From contig JAUIFE010000004.1 of assembly GCA_030429565.1 (NCBI GenBank), positions 499,335 through 563,334 of the forward strand: 64,000 nt of DNA, read 5' to 3'. The translations under genes and the position numbers were made by a program. This document shows, piece after piece, positions 8,842 to 18,300 of this stretch (positions are counted from its first letter, which is position 1; each line of letters starts with the position of its first letter). Below the pieces are notes generated by a model. The model had not been told where the DNA came from. It saw only the letters and a program-made list of their open reading frames with translations, and searched no databases. This DNA comes from Holophagae bacterium (lineage in GTDB: Bacteria; Acidobacteriota; Holophagae; Acanthopleuribacterales; Acanthopleuribacteraceae).

Positions 8842-9729
8842 TTAGTTAATGTTGAGGTCACCCAAAATGGCGTTGTTGTTGCGCCAGTTTTCGTTGACTT
8901 TCACATACAACTCGAGATGCACGGGTTTATCCAGTAACGTGCGCAGTGAACGACGCGCACCTTCGCGAATCTTGGCTATCATCTGGCCTTGTTTGCCCAA
9001 CAAAATACGGCGCTGGGTGGATTTCTCCACGTAAATGACCGCACCAATTTCGTAAGCATCTTCGTCCTCATCGTGTTTGAAATGTTCGATGGTGACGGCC
9101 GCCGCGTGGGGCAACTCCTCTTTGGTGTAATGCAGAATTTTCTCGCGAATAAATTCCTGACTCATAAACCGCAACGGTTGGTCCGTTAAGGTGTCGGCCT
9201 CAAACAGGAACGAACCTTCCGGCAGGTATTGGCGCACGACTTCAATCACTTTGTCGCGGTTATCGCCGGTTTTGGCGGAAATGGGAATCAGTTCCTTGGG
9301 TTCAAAATCGGTGTGAATTTGGGTCAGCGTCGGCAGGACTTTGGCCTTGTTCACCAGGTCCATCTTGTTGGCGACCACCAATACCGGCACCTCTTTTTTG
9401 GCCAAAAACTCGTGAACATAACGGTCACCGGCGCCGAGCGGAACGCTAACATCAATGAAATGCAGCACCAAATCGGCATCGTCGAGGCCTTGATGGACCA
9501 TGCGCATCATGACGCGGTTCATAGCGTGTTTCGGTTTGTGGATGCCTGGCAAATCGAAAAAACCGATTTGCGTTGTGTCGTCGTGGTACACACCGAGAAT
9601 GCGGTTGCGCGTGGTTTGCGGTTTATCGGAGACAATGCTGACTTTTTCTCCCAAAACCCCGTTCATAAATGTGGATTTACCCGCATTGGGACGACCCGCG
9701 AGTGCAATGTAACCGCATTTTTTTTCCAA
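8842..9729 (-). CDS. era: GTPase Era
   Basis: Ras-like GTPase with a KH domain that binds the 3' end of 16S rRNA in 30S assembly; 295 residues, normal length. G1 is GRPNAGKS at residues 12-19, G3 is DLPG at 59-62, G4 is NKMD at 121-124 and G5 is SAK at 151-153. The KH domain is C-terminal, with the GKQGQMIAKI loop. The start is TTG at 9727-9729, directly before EKKCGY. It is supported by a strong GGAGG at 9736-9740, six bases upstream, and no ATG lies nearby. It precedes dnaE by 30 bp. Confidence 0.95.
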   Translation of the reverse strand: MEKKCGYIALAGRPNAGKSTFMNGVLGEKVSIVSDKPQTTRNRILGVYHDDTTQIGFFDLPGIHKPKHAMNRVMMRMVHQGLDDADLVLHFIDVSVPLGAGDRYVHEFLAKKEVPVLVVANKMDLVNKAKVLPTLTQIHTDFEPKELIPISAKTGDNRDKVIEVVRQYLPEGSFLFEADTLTDQPLRFMSQEFIREKILHYTKEELPHAAAVTIEHFKHDEDEDAYEIGAVIYVEKSTQRRILLGKQGQMIAKIREGARRSLRTLLDKPVHLELYVKVNENWRNNNAILGDLNIN

Positions 9730-9898
9730 AAGAAACCTCCAAGGGGCAACAAGATGAGCAGGCAGCGCCCCTCACCGTTAAGTAATTGTTGCGATGATAA
9801 CCTGATCGCGACCCGGACAGCGAGGCTTTTCCCGGCCCGACCAGCGTCAGGGTGCGGGGTTCGCGCGCAACCAGTGGCAAGACGCCAAGCAAAAGTCT

Positions 9899-11404
9899 TT
9901 AAGACTCTTGCGTCGTTTCCGGCGGCGTGTCTTCCGCGGCTGTTTCACCGGTTTCGGCGTTTAGCATCTGAAACACGCGTTTGAATCCAAGTTCTTGATT
10001 TTGAACGAGTTCGTTAAGCGCTTTGCGCACCACCGCCTCGTCAAGGGACAAACTTTCTGCGGCCGTGGCGGCGTCAATTTCAAACCAGTCTTGTTCGGCT
10101 TGACGTGCCTTCAGCCATTCCCGCAACCCATCAAGTGTTGTCTTATCCAAGGCTGTGCCGGCAGCCGCGGGTGGCCGTGACGGCCGTGGGTTCGGTCGAT
10201 CGAGCGGCGGCACGAAGCGCGCGCCGACCAACTCATCCGGTAAAAACTGTTGCCGGCCGTCTGGATGATCGTGGGAGTACTGGTACCCGGCACCGTGACC
10301 CATGGCCTTAGCGCCTGCGTAATGCGTATCGCGCAAATGCTTGGGAATCGTGGCGCGCACCCCTTTTTTAAGGGCTTCCCGCGCCTTGCCGAGTGCCACC
10401 ACGGCCTGGTTCGATTTGGGCGCTTGTGCCACGTAAATCGTGGCCTGTGCCAACGGAATTTGCGCTTCCGGCAGTCCTAAGACTTGTACCGCACGATAGG
10501 CGTGGCCGGCGACCACCAGCGCTTGCGGATCGGCGTTACCCACATCCTCGGCGGCGGTAATCAGCAGACGTCGCGCCACAAATAGCGGATCCTCACCACT
10601 TTCGATGAAACGGACCAAGTAGTAAACGGCGGCGTCGGCGTCCGAGCCGCGTAGCGATTTCTGAAACGCGCTGGCGGTATCGTAGTGGCTGTCGCTGCTT
10701 TTGCCGCCTTCCAGCGAGGTGCGACTCATACACAGCGCCACATGTTCTTGCGTAAGTGCTTTATTTTGAACTTTTGCCAACATAGCGGCACTTTCTAAGG
10801 TGGTGTAAGCAAGTCGAAGATCACCGCCACAGCGTTCGGCAACCCAACTAATCGCCTCGGGTTCCGCTTCTAGTTCCAACACGTCGAGTGCGCGCTGAAT
10901 CCCGATTTGGATCGCTTCGAGATCCAGGGTTTCGAGAGGAATTAGCTGAACCCGCGAGCGCAAGGCCTGATTGAGCGAAAAATAGGGGTTTTCGGTGGTC
11001 GAACCAGCAAGCGTGAAGGTCCCTGCTTCCAGAATCGGTAGCAAGACATCTTGCTGGCTCTTGTTCAGGCGGTGAATTTCGTCGATAAAAACCAGGGTTC
11101 GCCGCTGAAACTGTTGCCATACACCCTTGGCCTCTTCGGCAAGAGCGCGTATCTCTTTTACCCCGGCGGTCGCCGCGTTAATGGAACGCCCCTCCCAATC
11201 CAAAAGCCTTGCAAGCAAGCGGCTTAAAGTTGTTTTTCCGGTTCCTGGCGGCCCGAAAAATACCACGTGTGGCATTTGCCCTTGGTTGAGAAAGGCACCA
11301 ATCATGTGGCGCGCTTTACCCTGACCCAAGAGTTGATCGATGCTTTTGGGTCGGAGCTGTTCCGCAAGGGGGGCCGGCGGTTTTTGTTCAGCAAACAGAC
11401 TCAC
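9899..11404 (-). CDS. rarA: RarA/MgsA-type AAA+ ATPase
   Basis: Clamp-loader-like AAA+ ATPase acting at stalled replication forks (RarA, MgsA; eukaryotic WRNIP1). Walker A is GPPGTGKT at residues 51-58 and Walker B is FIDEIH around 106-111. A sensor region and the RarA-specific C-terminal domain (AMGHGAGYQYSHD segment) follow. At 501 residues it is longer than the roughly 450-residue norm: after a proline-rich linker there is an extra C-terminal domain of about 75 residues with a winged-helix-like pattern and an acidic tail. The start is GTG at 11402-11404 with AGGAGG just upstream. It overlaps the stop of the upstream GHMP kinase by four bases (GTGA), implying translational coupling. Confidence 0.92.
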   Translation of the reverse strand: MSLFAEQKPPAPLAEQLRPKSIDQLLGQGKARHMIGAFLNQGQMPHVVFFGPPGTGKTTLSRLLARLLDWEGRSINAATAGVKEIRALAEEAKGVWQQFQRRTLVFIDEIHRLNKSQQDVLLPILEAGTFTLAGSTTENPYFSLNQALRSRVQLIPLETLDLEAIQIGIQRALDVLELEAEPEAISWVAERCGGDLRLAYTTLESAAMLAKVQNKALTQEHVALCMSRTSLEGGKSSDSHYDTASAFQKSLRGSDADAAVYYLVRFIESGEDPLFVARRLLITAAEDVGNADPQALVVAGHAYRAVQVLGLPEAQIPLAQATIYVAQAPKSNQAVVALGKAREALKKGVRATIPKHLRDTHYAGAKAMGHGAGYQYSHDHPDGRQQFLPDELVGARFVPPLDRPNPRPSRPPAAAGTALDKTTLDGLREWLKARQAEQDWFEIDAATAAESLSLDEAVVRKALNELVQNQELGFKRVFQMLNAETGETAAEDTPPETTQES

Positions 11405-12348
11405 GCATCCTCCTGTTTTACGCCGTCAAAATCTATCTCTACTTTCCAGGTTTGCAGATTGTTCCGAGAAGCTACATTAACAACTTGCTCGTAGGCCAGA
11501 CCTGGTGCGTAAACCCACATCGCACCGCCGCCGCCCGCGCCACACGCTTTGCAGGCCGCCGCATCGCCCATTTCGGCGGCAAACGCCGCCATGGGTTGGT
11601 TCAAAATGCCGGGACACAGGGCGCGACGCAGCCGACTCTCTTCACGCACTGTTCCGAAAAAAGCCGTTTCGTCATCGGCAACCACGGCCGCCTTCATGGC
11701 GTGTGCATTGTCGGCAAGGGCGTCGAGCAAGGCGAGTGTTTGTCGCTCTCCGTCGCAGGCCTTGGCGACCACGGCCCAGTTGTTAATGCCGGAATGGTGC
11801 TGCTCATCCGAATACACCAGCAGTAACGGTGCGCGGCGAAGAAAGTCAGGCACTTGGACTGCCTCAACGACGGGGTAGCCGCGATGATAGTGAATCCAAC
11901 TCATGCCGCCATGAATCGCGCCAATGCCGTCTTGTGTGCCGGCCGGCTTCCCTAATAAGCGATGCTCTAAAACCGTCACTTGATCAAGCAAGACTTTTTT
12001 CGAGGTGTTGAAATCAAGACTTTTGTTAAGCAAAGCCACCAATGTGACCAACAAGCTTGAGCTACCACCAAGCCCGGAGGCCGGTGGAATTTGATTCTCC
12101 ACCGCGAAACCAAAGTCTTGCGGTGACTGGTCGAAATAGGCGAGCGCCTCGGTATAGAGTGGCCAATCAGCCAAGTGGCTCTGTTGCGTTGCTTGCACCA
12201 GTTGGCCAGGCGTATCGTGCCGCTGTAAGCTAACCCGACGGTTCACAGCGATGTTTAGGGTGGCGGCGCGGCGCACCAAGAAGCAGAGCGGCGGCACATC
12301 CAAGGTACCGCCCGCGAGATCAATGCGGGCCGGTGCGGAAAATTTCAT
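11401..12348 (-). CDS. GHMP-family small-molecule kinase
   Basis: ATP-dependent kinase of the galactokinase/homoserine/mevalonate/phosphomevalonate superfamily, 315 residues. The N-terminus reads KFSAPARIDLAGG, as in sugar and heptose kinases. The ATP-binding motif 2 is PPASGLGGSSS and the C-terminal motif 3 is GAGGGGAMWVY. The open frame continues upstream to 12606, but I place the start at ATG 12346-12348. AGGAG lies about six bases upstream, and the family N-terminus begins there. Substrate cannot be read from sequence; heptose 7-phosphate or another sugar is most likely. It is translationally coupled to rarA by a GTGA overlap, an unusual partnership with no obvious metabolic logic. Confidence 0.85.
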   Translation of the reverse strand: MKFSAPARIDLAGGTLDVPPLCFLVRRAATLNIAVNRRVSLQRHDTPGQLVQATQQSHLADWPLYTEALAYFDQSPQDFGFAVENQIPPASGLGGSSSLLVTLVALLNKSLDFNTSKKVLLDQVTVLEHRLLGKPAGTQDGIGAIHGGMSWIHYHRGYPVVEAVQVPDFLRRAPLLLVYSDEQHHSGINNWAVVAKACDGERQTLALLDALADNAHAMKAAVVADDETAFFGTVREESRLRRALCPGILNQPMAAFAAEMGDAAACKACGAGGGGAMWVYAPGLAYEQVVNVASRNNLQTWKVEIDFDGVKQEDA

Positions 12349-12436
12349 AAGGACTCCTGCAGGTGACCGAGGCGCCGACGACCGTTGCGGTCGGCCGGGC
12401 CTTAAAAAAGAGAAAAACCGTCGTGAGCCAAAATGG

Positions 12437-13648
12437 TCACGAACCTTTACCAAAGGCGCGCGCATAGGTGTGAAACAAGCGTGCGCCGTATTTGAGTGAT
12501 TCCTCGGCCGGCTGGTAGCGCGGTGAGTGAATGTTTTCGCAAGCGTCTTGGTCGCAAACACCCAAGAAGAAGTACACGCCGGGAATGCGTTCGGTAAAGT
12601 AGGCAAAATCTTCAGCAGCCATCACCGGCGCCACCGATTGGGTGGCAAATCCAGCTTGCTTTAAGGCGGCTACCGCGCGTTCCGTCCAAGCGGTGTCGTT
12701 CTGGGTCGACGGGCACATGGTTTCGTTTTCAAAGTGGTATTTAGCACCGTGGGCGGCGGTCACACCGGCGATGACTTGATCGAGCATTTGTGGGATTTTG
12801 TCGCCGGTTTCCACATCAAGCGTGCGAATCGTACCTGACAAGGACGCTGTCTGAGGGATGATGTTAAAACGTTGGCCGGCATTGAATTCACCGAAGGAAA
12901 GCACCACCGGGTCGCGTGCATCCGAACGCCGGCTGACGACAGTTTGCGCCAGAGACACAATCCCGGCGGCAGTGACAATCGGATCAATGCCCTCGTGCGG
13001 GGCCGCGCCATGGGCCTGTTTGCCCTCGACCTTAAGGTAAAAACGATCGGCTCGCGCCATGATGCCGCCGGCGCGGTAACCCACCTGACCGAGCGGCAAA
13101 TTGCCCATGGTGTGAAAGCCGAAAATTACATCGGGTCGCGGATTGTCCAGGGCGCCTTCGGCAATCATCAGCGGTGCGCCGCCTTCTTCGCCCGGCGGCG
13201 GTCCCTCTTCCGCGGGCTGAAATAAAAAGACAAAGGTGCCGGTGAGGTCGGGATCATTCTTTACGGCCAGGGCGGCACCGAAGAGCGCACCGGTGTGAAT
13301 GTCGTGGCCGCAGGCATGCATAACGCCGTCGACCTTGGATTTAAAGGGTAGATCGGTGGCCTCGGTGACCGGCAACGCGTCAATGTCGGCACGAAAGGCC
13401 AAGACGGGACCGGGTTTACCGGTTTCATAAACGACACGGAGTCCGGTTTTGGCCATGCGCTCGATCCGCGTAAAGCCGACCTCGCGCAACTTACTTTCTA
13501 AGTAGTCGCGCGTTTTCACTTCGCGGTTGCTTAACTCGGGATGCTGGTGGAGGTGGCGGCGTACCGCAACCATTTCGTCATAATAAGCGTCGGATAAAAA
13601 GGTAGATGGTCCGGAAAACCACAGAAATAGTAAAAACCCGGTTAGCAC
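12437..13648 (-). CDS. M20 family amidohydrolase
   Basis: Zinc-dependent amidohydrolase of the M20D type (hippurate hydrolase, N-acyl-amino-acid or IAA-amino-acid hydrolase group), 403 residues. Metal-site segments are FRADIDALPV (about 85-94), HACGHDIHTG (111-120) and PAEEG (144-148). A typical dimerisation domain occupies the middle (about 200-310). The N-terminus carries a short hydrophobic stretch (MLTGFLLFLWFSG), perhaps a membrane anchor or weak signal, although it lacks the usual leading positive charge. Start is GTG at 13646-13648 with AGAGG upstream. It is 88 bp upstream of the GHMP kinase in the same direction and may share its transcript. The exact substrate is unknown. Confidence 0.9.
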   Translation of the reverse strand: MLTGFLLFLWFSGPSTFLSDAYYDEMVAVRRHLHQHPELSNREVKTRDYLESKLREVGFTRIERMAKTGLRVVYETGKPGPVLAFRADIDALPVTEATDLPFKSKVDGVMHACGHDIHTGALFGAALAVKNDPDLTGTFVFLFQPAEEGPPPGEEGGAPLMIAEGALDNPRPDVIFGFHTMGNLPLGQVGYRAGGIMARADRFYLKVEGKQAHGAAPHEGIDPIVTAAGIVSLAQTVVSRRSDARDPVVLSFGEFNAGQRFNIIPQTASLSGTIRTLDVETGDKIPQMLDQVIAGVTAAHGAKYHFENETMCPSTQNDTAWTERAVAALKQAGFATQSVAPVMAAEDFAYFTERIPGVYFFLGVCDQDACENIHSPRYQPAEESLKYGARLFHTYARAFGKGS

Positions 13649-13835
13649 GTTGAACCTCTTAAAAAGGGCTGATGCGTTTCAAACACAATCGCTAACCATG
13701 ACGGATTTTGGGCCGTTTGTCCACAGAGGAGTTGCCCCGAAACGGCGTGTAACGAAAACCCAACGAGATCAATCGGGACCCAAACCACGTCGCCACCGGC
13801 CAAAAAAGCGGTGTCGCCCCTGCCCTATCGCGTGT

Positions 13836-14366
13836 TTAGCGGGACGGCGACTCATCGGTCAATTGAAAAACGCCCCAACGTAACCGCGTCACCTTGTCGG
13901 TTTTGTTCACTAAATCACGTACAACTTGCTCGAGATTGTCGCGGTTCACTTCGGGATAACGTGTCTCGAACGTCTCCGTAATTTGCGGCATCGTCGGCTC
14001 CGCCACACCACGCTCTCGCAAAACACGCAAGCACTCCAAAATGAGAAAGCGACGATTGGTGCGCCCGCCGTAACGGCGTACACCGTTCCCGCTGTCCCCT
14101 TTTTCGGTCGGCGAGGGGGCCGCCGGCTTGGGCGCTTTCGTTATGGGTGTCTTATCGACCGCCGTGCGCTTAACGGGCGCTGCGATGGATGGGTCATCGG
14201 CAACCGCGACCTTTTGCGCCACAGGAGCGGGGCTTGAACCGGCCTGCGAGGTCGATTGCGCGGTGTCTTGAGTCACGGACAAGGCGCGCAACAGGCGCGC
14301 GCACTCGTCGGGCTCAGCCTCGATTTCAAGCGGTGGTAGATCGGGATAAGACAATTTAATCTTCAT
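13836..14366 (-). CDS. Unknown protein with C-terminal helical domain
   Basis: About 176 residues; I do not recognise a family. A short N-terminal beta-rich part (IKLSYPDLPPLEIEAEP) is joined by an Ala/Pro/Ser/Thr-rich disordered linker (about 40-95). The charged C-terminal domain (RRFLILECLRVL to the end) looks like a winged helix: three helices, then the beta-hairpin-like RLRWGVFQL. I place the start at ATG 14364-14366. A TTG nine codons upstream (14393) is possible, and neither has a convincing Shine-Dalgarno sequence. It lies about 190 bp upstream of the M20 gene in the same direction. It may be a DNA-binding or adaptor protein, but that is a guess. Confidence 0.6.
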   Translation of the reverse strand: MKIKLSYPDLPPLEIEAEPDECARLLRALSVTQDTAQSTSQAGSSPAPVAQKVAVADDPSIAAPVKRTAVDKTPITKAPKPAAPSPTEKGDSGNGVRRYGGRTNRRFLILECLRVLRERGVAEPTMPQITETFETRYPEVNRDNLEQVVRDLVNKTDKVTRLRWGVFQLTDESPSR

Positions 14367-14541
14367 AGGATGAGAATGTAACAAACTCGGCAACCAAGAA
14401 CAAGACGATCTTGCAGAGATGACTCAGAAAGACTTTCGCTGGAAGCGAATTGGGGTGTCTTGAGTTAGCCCGCAAGACTTTTGCTTGCTCTGTAAGACTT
14501 TTTCTATGGAAGACGACCTCTTTATCAGACAGCGCGCCTGC

Positions 14542-14547
14542 TACAAT
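14542..14547 (+). promoter_or_regulatory. Candidate -10 element for pgeF
   Basis: TACAAT matches the sigma-70 -10 consensus at five of six positions and lies about 40 bases before the ATG. The -35 region is weak (T-rich around 14519-14526), so this is a suggestion only. Confidence 0.35.
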
Positions 14548-14584
14548 GACGCGGGTTTTCCATTAAGATTTCGGAGGCGTTCTT

Positions 14585-15229
14585 ATGACCAATCCTGTCT
14601 TCCATGCCTTATATCGACGTTGCTTTGGTTCGGTTTCCCTTGGCTACACACTTGATTTCGAGCACCTCTCGCCTTTCACCGACAGCCGGCGCCAGGTTAA
14701 GCAAGTCCACGGCGCAACAATTTATGACGACCACACCTACCGCGACGACGCTCAAGAAGGCGACGGTATGGTCACCGCCCAATCGCGCACGGCACTCATT
14801 ATTAAAACCGCCGACTGCTTGCCGGTCCTTGCCTCGGACGGTTTTCGTGCGGTCGCGGTTCACGCCGGCTGGCGCGGCTTAAAGGCGGGTATCGTCAAAA
14901 AAATGGCTGGTTTTGTTAAGGCGAATCAGGCGCGAGTCTACATTGGACCCGCCATTGCATCCTCAAATTACGAGGTAGACCAAGACCTTTACACTCCGTG
15001 GCTGGCTGAGGAGCCGGCGCTGGCCGCCCACCTCTTCCCCGCCCCCGCCGGCGGCACGAAACGGTTACTGGATACCCGAAGTGTTGCGGTGCGCCACTTG
15101 ATCGAAGTCGGCTTCCGCGTCGAGCAGATCGAGGTTTCGCCGATTTGCACCTTCAACAGCGGTCTCCCCTCTTGGCGCCGTGAGCAGCCGGAAAAACGCA
15201 GGCTGTACTCATTCATCTATCTCGGCTAG
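14585..15229 (+). CDS. pgeF: YfiH/PgeF-type multicopper-like purine phosphorylase
   Basis: Member of the YfiH (DUF152, 'laccase domain') family, whose members act as purine nucleoside phosphorylase/adenosine deaminase and in peptidoglycan editing. It shows the family motifs in order: QVHG, GDGMVT, TADCLPV, HAGWRG and GPAI. The C-terminal CTFNSGLPSWRRE segment matches the family's CT....FYSYRRD-type end only loosely. At 214 residues it is shorter than the usual 240-260, with a trimmed N-terminus. ATG start with GGAGG at 14572-14576. A TACAAT hexamer at 14542-14547 may be its -10 element. It is divergent from the unknown gene upstream and convergent with the large sensor kinase. Confidence 0.85.
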   Translation: MTNPVFHALYRRCFGSVSLGYTLDFEHLSPFTDSRRQVKQVHGATIYDDHTYRDDAQEGDGMVTAQSRTALIIKTADCLPVLASDGFRAVAVHAGWRGLKAGIVKKMAGFVKANQARVYIGPAIASSNYEVDQDLYTPWLAEEPALAAHLFPAPAGGTKRLLDTRSVAVRHLIEVGFRVEQIEVSPICTFNSGLPSWRREQPEKRRLYSFIYLG

Positions 15230-15373
15230 CCGCTTCAGGGAGTAAATCACAGCGGTGATCTCGCCGGTCTCGACAAAAAAGCCACGCTTAAAACCTGCCG
15301 CGCTAAAGGCTCGCGTCGGCCACGACGGCTGTTTTTACATGAATGGGACGCTTTTTCCTAAGCGGCCCCGAGT

Positions 15374-18300
15374 TCAGGCCTCGTCGACTTCCGCCTGAAC
15401 TTCCAGCGCAAAGTAAAGGGTGACGGTGGCGCCTCCGTCTTCATTGTTATGAATATCAATACGACCACCGCCGTCTTTCATTGATGCGGCCGCATAATGC
15501 AAACCAAAGCCTTCGCGATCTGGTTTGGTCGAGTAACCCTGTTGGTAAACCCGATCACGAATACTATCGTCGATCCCGGTACCGTTATCGCGCAACTCAA
15601 AGACAACCCAGCCGGGTTCAGCGCGTGAAACCAAACTAATGCGACCGCCGCCGAAATCGTGTTTGGCGACAACCGATTCACGCGCATTCTCGAACAAACA
15701 CAAAAGCGTGCGCAGCGTACGAGCGCGCTCAACCGGAATCTTGGGCACCGGTTGCAACTCACGCACCACCGTAATGTGGTGTTTCTGATAGAGGTACCAA
15801 TCCAAACTCAATGCCTCTTGCACCAGACTGTTAAGGTCGGTGTCTTCGGTCATCACCGGCGAACCCATGCGCTGCCATTGTTGGCGAATGGCGGCATTTG
15901 CCTGTTCGACCTTCTCGTTAATCGCACTCGCTTCTTTTTCAATGGCGACAAACTGCTCGTGCGCGGCCTTCACCACGTTTTCTAAGCCGCCAATCAAGCG
16001 CGCGGCGGCACCTTCTTCGCTAAAGAGCTCGGGGAGGCGCTGCTGCTCGCGCGTCAGGTTTTCCACCAAACGTTCGAGCACCGCCAGCCAGCGACGCCCA
16101 CCCAGTTGCTCTTCAATCAAGTGACAAGAAACACTTAAGCCGTTGAGATTGTTCCCCATATTGTGCAGGACGTAACGCGCCAGCTCAGCCATGCCGGCCT
16201 GGTGCGCGTTGCGAATGACGGCGGTCTGGGCATTCATCAAATCGGTCACGGTGCGCAACCGGATCAACGCCGTTAGGGTGTGGTCGCGGAACAGTTTCAG
16301 CCGTTCGAGATCACTATCGGTAAAGGCGTCTTCTACCGATAGTGATTCCAGCAGAAGACCGCCCGCAAGCCGGTCTTCCAACCATAACGGCATGGTCATC
16401 ACCGAACGCGGCATCTGAAACGGCCACCAAGAAAAGGCTTCGCGATTGGGGTCACCCAAAAAGACGGCTTCCTTGAGCTGCGCCTCATCCGCGCTTAACA
16501 AGGTACAAAAACGTTGCTCGCTGAGCGATTGACTGTAGATCGTACTGGGATAATGCAAGGCGGCGCTCACCGAAAATTCCTGAATCGCGCGATCAAATAA
16601 AATGACAACAGCCCGATCCACCCCGGTAAACATGTTGGACACTTCCTGCAGCAAGGTATCCAAGACTCGTTCACTCACCACTTCCCGATTGATCGCCTGT
16701 ACGATTTGGTTCAGTGATTCCAGTTCACGGTATTTTTGGTTGAGATCGAGGTTGCGCTGCTGCAAAGCGGCGGTCCGTTCGCGCACCAAATTCTCGAGAT
16801 TACGGTTGATGTACATTAAATCTAGGTGGGTGCGAATGCGTGCCAGCAACTCGGGTTTGGACACCGGCTTCGACAAGAAATCGTTGCCGCCGATCTTAAA
16901 AGCGCGCACCAAATCGTCCGGCTGGTTTTTAGCGGTCAAAAAGATGATCGGTAACTCTTGCATTGAATAGCGTTCGCGGATTTTGGCACAAACTTCATAG
17001 CCGGAAATATCGGGCATCATAATATCAAGCAAGACAAGATGAAAGTCTTGGTCTTGTTCCAGGATCTGGAGCGCTTCTTTGCCGTCTTTCGCTTCCGTTA
17101 AGTTGAAATTCCGCATGGAGAGGTGGTTCAGCAATACGGCACGGTTCACATCATTGTCATCAACCAACAGGATGTTGGGGGATCCTGGCTGCATGGGCGA
17201 TTGCAGACCCATGGTACGCGTTCCTAAGCTCAGTGTTTGGTTGCTTACGCTTGGCGGGATGTAGGTTCCGCCCCGTTCAAGCCGTTCGGTTGGAATGTCG
17301 GCGGTATGAATGCTGTCGGCAATGGCCAGCGAGAAGGAAAAAGTAGCGCCCCGGCCCAATTCGGAATCAACACTAATAATGCCGCCATGAAGCTCAACCA
17401 ACTGTTTGGTGACGGCTAGGCCGATCCCCGTGCCGGTGTGAATGCGTGCCGTGTGACCGTCAGCCTGTTGAAACGATTGGAAAATCAGATCTTGTTGAGA
17501 CGGGTCGATTCCGCAGCCGGTGTCCGTCACATACACCACGACCTGATCCCCTTTCACCTTTGCGTGCAGGCGGATCTCGCCTTGCTCGGTAAATTTCACC
17601 GAGTTCCCCAGGAGATTGTAGAGAATTTGCTGGAGCCGGTTGGCGTCGGCCAAAACGGCAGGCAACGTTTGAGATATCTCATTGCGCATTTCCAAGGGTT
17701 TGGACCCAATTAACCCTTTAACGATCGGGAAAACAGCCTCTGCGGTGCGGTACAAATCGGTGGGAAACATTTTGAGTTCCAAACCGTGGCGCTGCAAGCG
17801 CGAGTAATCCAGTATGTCGTCGACCAACCTGGCCAAGCGACGTCCGCTCGAAATAATCATTTTTAGGTTTTTGCGCATGACGGTGTTCGGTTCGCCGGCA
17901 ACGCCGTCGAGCAGCGACTCGGTTAAACCTATGATGCCGTTGAGTGGGGTACGCAATTCATGGGACGTGTTGGCGAGGAACTGATCCTTGAGCCGATCCA
18001 TTTCGAGGAGCTGACCGCGCAACTTCTTTTCGTTGAGGTAGGCGCGCGAGGCGTAGGCCGCCACGCCACCAATGATTGCCAGTACGGCGGCCACCATCAA
18101 CAATCGCGTCCACACCGACTCATACCATAAAGGCGCGACCATGACCGGCTTGTTGTAGGTTTCCCCCCAATCGCCGTTCCAGTTGGTTGCTTTGACTTCG
18201 AACTGATAGTCGCCTGGCGGTAAATCGCTGTAAGTGGCGCGCCGCTGACCAGGGTCGGCATAAATCCATTCGGGATCGTGACCGGCCAAGCGGTAGGCGT

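Noticed and set aside
11401..12606. Longer version of the GHMP kinase starting at 12606
   Set aside because: The first 86 codons show no family similarity and no ribosome binding site, while ATG 12348 has AGGAG and the conserved KFSAPARIDLAGG start.
15314..15336. CGTCG/CGACG hairpin followed by GCTGTTTTT downstream of pgeF
   Set aside because: A 5-bp stem with a 4-base loop and an interrupted T-run is too weak to call a terminator.
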